A stretch of 5,979 nt of DNA. Source: Pseudomonadota bacterium (GTDB taxonomy: Bacteria; Pseudomonadota; Alphaproteobacteria; Rhizobiales; Hyphomicrobiaceae). The stretch spans positions 1-5,979 of the forward strand of contig JAEWCT010000298.1 of the NCBI GenBank assembly GCA_023390485.1, given 5' to 3'. Position 1 is the stretch's first letter, and each line of letters starts with the position of its first letter. The position numbers and the translations under genes were made by a program. This document shows positions 5,815-5,979 of the stretch, piece after piece. The notes below the pieces were generated by a model that did no database searches, was not told the DNA's origin, and saw nothing but the letters and a program-made list of their open reading frames with translations.

Positions 5815-5979
5815 TCAGTGCGGCCTTCGCGATCTTGTTTGGAAAATCTTCGCGCGAGGATCGCCTGTTAACTTCTCGCTGTCGGATTTCTGATATCGTA
5901 CGTATACCTCATATCCTCCCCCCGGATTGAGGTCTTTGAGCGTGGGCACTCGGCCACCCCTCTTCCCCCCCCCGCCGGG
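5815..5979 (-). CDS. Possible C-terminal end of a gene entering from the right edge
   Basis: On the minus strand a frame is open from the edge for 54 codons to a TGA at 5817-5815. The product is hydrophilic, with a PTLKDLNPGGGYEVYVRYQK segment followed by SDSEKLTGDPRAKIF. The centre has a plausible protein character, but I know no family for it, and third-position GC is lower than in the neighbouring genes. A run of nine G (5973-5965 on this strand) encodes glycines and could also mark a sequencing error. If real, the gene converges on the 62-aa gene with a 57-bp gap. Chance openness over 54 codons is quite possible. Confidence 0.22.
   Translation of the reverse strand, partial: PGGGGKRGGRVPTLKDLNPGGGYEVYVRYQKSDSEKLTGDPRAKIFQTRSRRPH
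5907..5932. repeat. Imperfect inverted repeat with C-rich loop near the right edge
   Basis: CCTCA-T-ATCC (5907-5916) pairs with GGATTGAGG (5924-5932), leaving one bulged T and a 7-nt loop TCCCCCC. On the plus strand it is followed by TCTTTG, a poor U tract, so it is at best a weak terminator for transcripts from the 62-aa gene. The remainder of the 222-bp stretch 5758-5979 holds no gene that I can defend, apart from the doubtful frame entering from the right. Confidence 0.35.

Noticed and set aside
5522..5893. 123-codon plus-strand frame overlapping the 62-aa gene, and its 36-aa tail from the ATG at 5783
   Set aside because: No ribosome binding site for either start, and Arg/Ser/Pro-rich composition; the 62-aa frame has AGGAGG and a membrane helix.
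5947..5958. GGTGGCCGAGTG on the minus strand, like the D-arm region of tRNA-Ser
   Set aside because: No acceptor stem, anticodon arm or T-arm (GGTTCGA-type) follows; a 12-base match alone is chance or a remnant at best.

Overview
The window looks like chromosomal DNA from a GC-rich alphaproteobacterium, most likely of the Hyphomicrobiales (Rhizobiales) type. This is inferred from codon choice, from the style of the EmrB-like and YajO-like proteins and from the small lineage-specific genes. No rRNA, tRNA or other marker gene is present to fix the taxonomy. I see no insertion sequence, phage gene, CRISPR array or RNA gene.

Layout. The left third (1-2043, plus strand) is a two-gene export operon: the C-terminal end of an EmrA/HlyD-type membrane fusion protein, then a complete EmrB-type 14-helix DHA2 efflux pump. 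It meets head-on, with only 5 bp between stop codons, a minus-strand series read right to left: a 73-aa helical protein (5386-5165), a 93-aa small membrane protein (5038-4757), a YajO-like aldo/keto reductase (4581-3586) and a 12-helix MFS transporter of sugar/organic-acid porter type (3512-2049). The reductase and transporter are 73 bp apart and probably co-transcribed. The two small genes have larger gaps, so I do not assume they belong to that operon.

To the right, a 182-bp divergent spacer with several dyads separates the 73-aa gene from a 62-aa single-span membrane protein on the plus strand (5569-5757). The last 222 bp (5758-5979) hold no convincing complete gene. They contain a minus-strand frame open from the right edge (ending at 5815), a hairpin, a cluster of overlapping palindromes and a 9-base C tract.

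Functionally, the left operon should export hydrophobic or toxic compounds across the envelope together with an outer-membrane channel not seen here. The reductase/transporter pair suggests uptake (or export) and NADPH-dependent reduction of a small carbonyl or sugar-like compound, with the substrate unknown. Most of the window is ordinary transport and metabolism. The points worth a second look are an Asp-to-Asn change in helix 1 of the EmrB-like pump, the junction between the reductase and the transporter (an ATG directly after the reductase stop, and no ribosome binding site for the transporter), the tight convergent gene ends, and the uncharacterised small proteins and dyads at the right.
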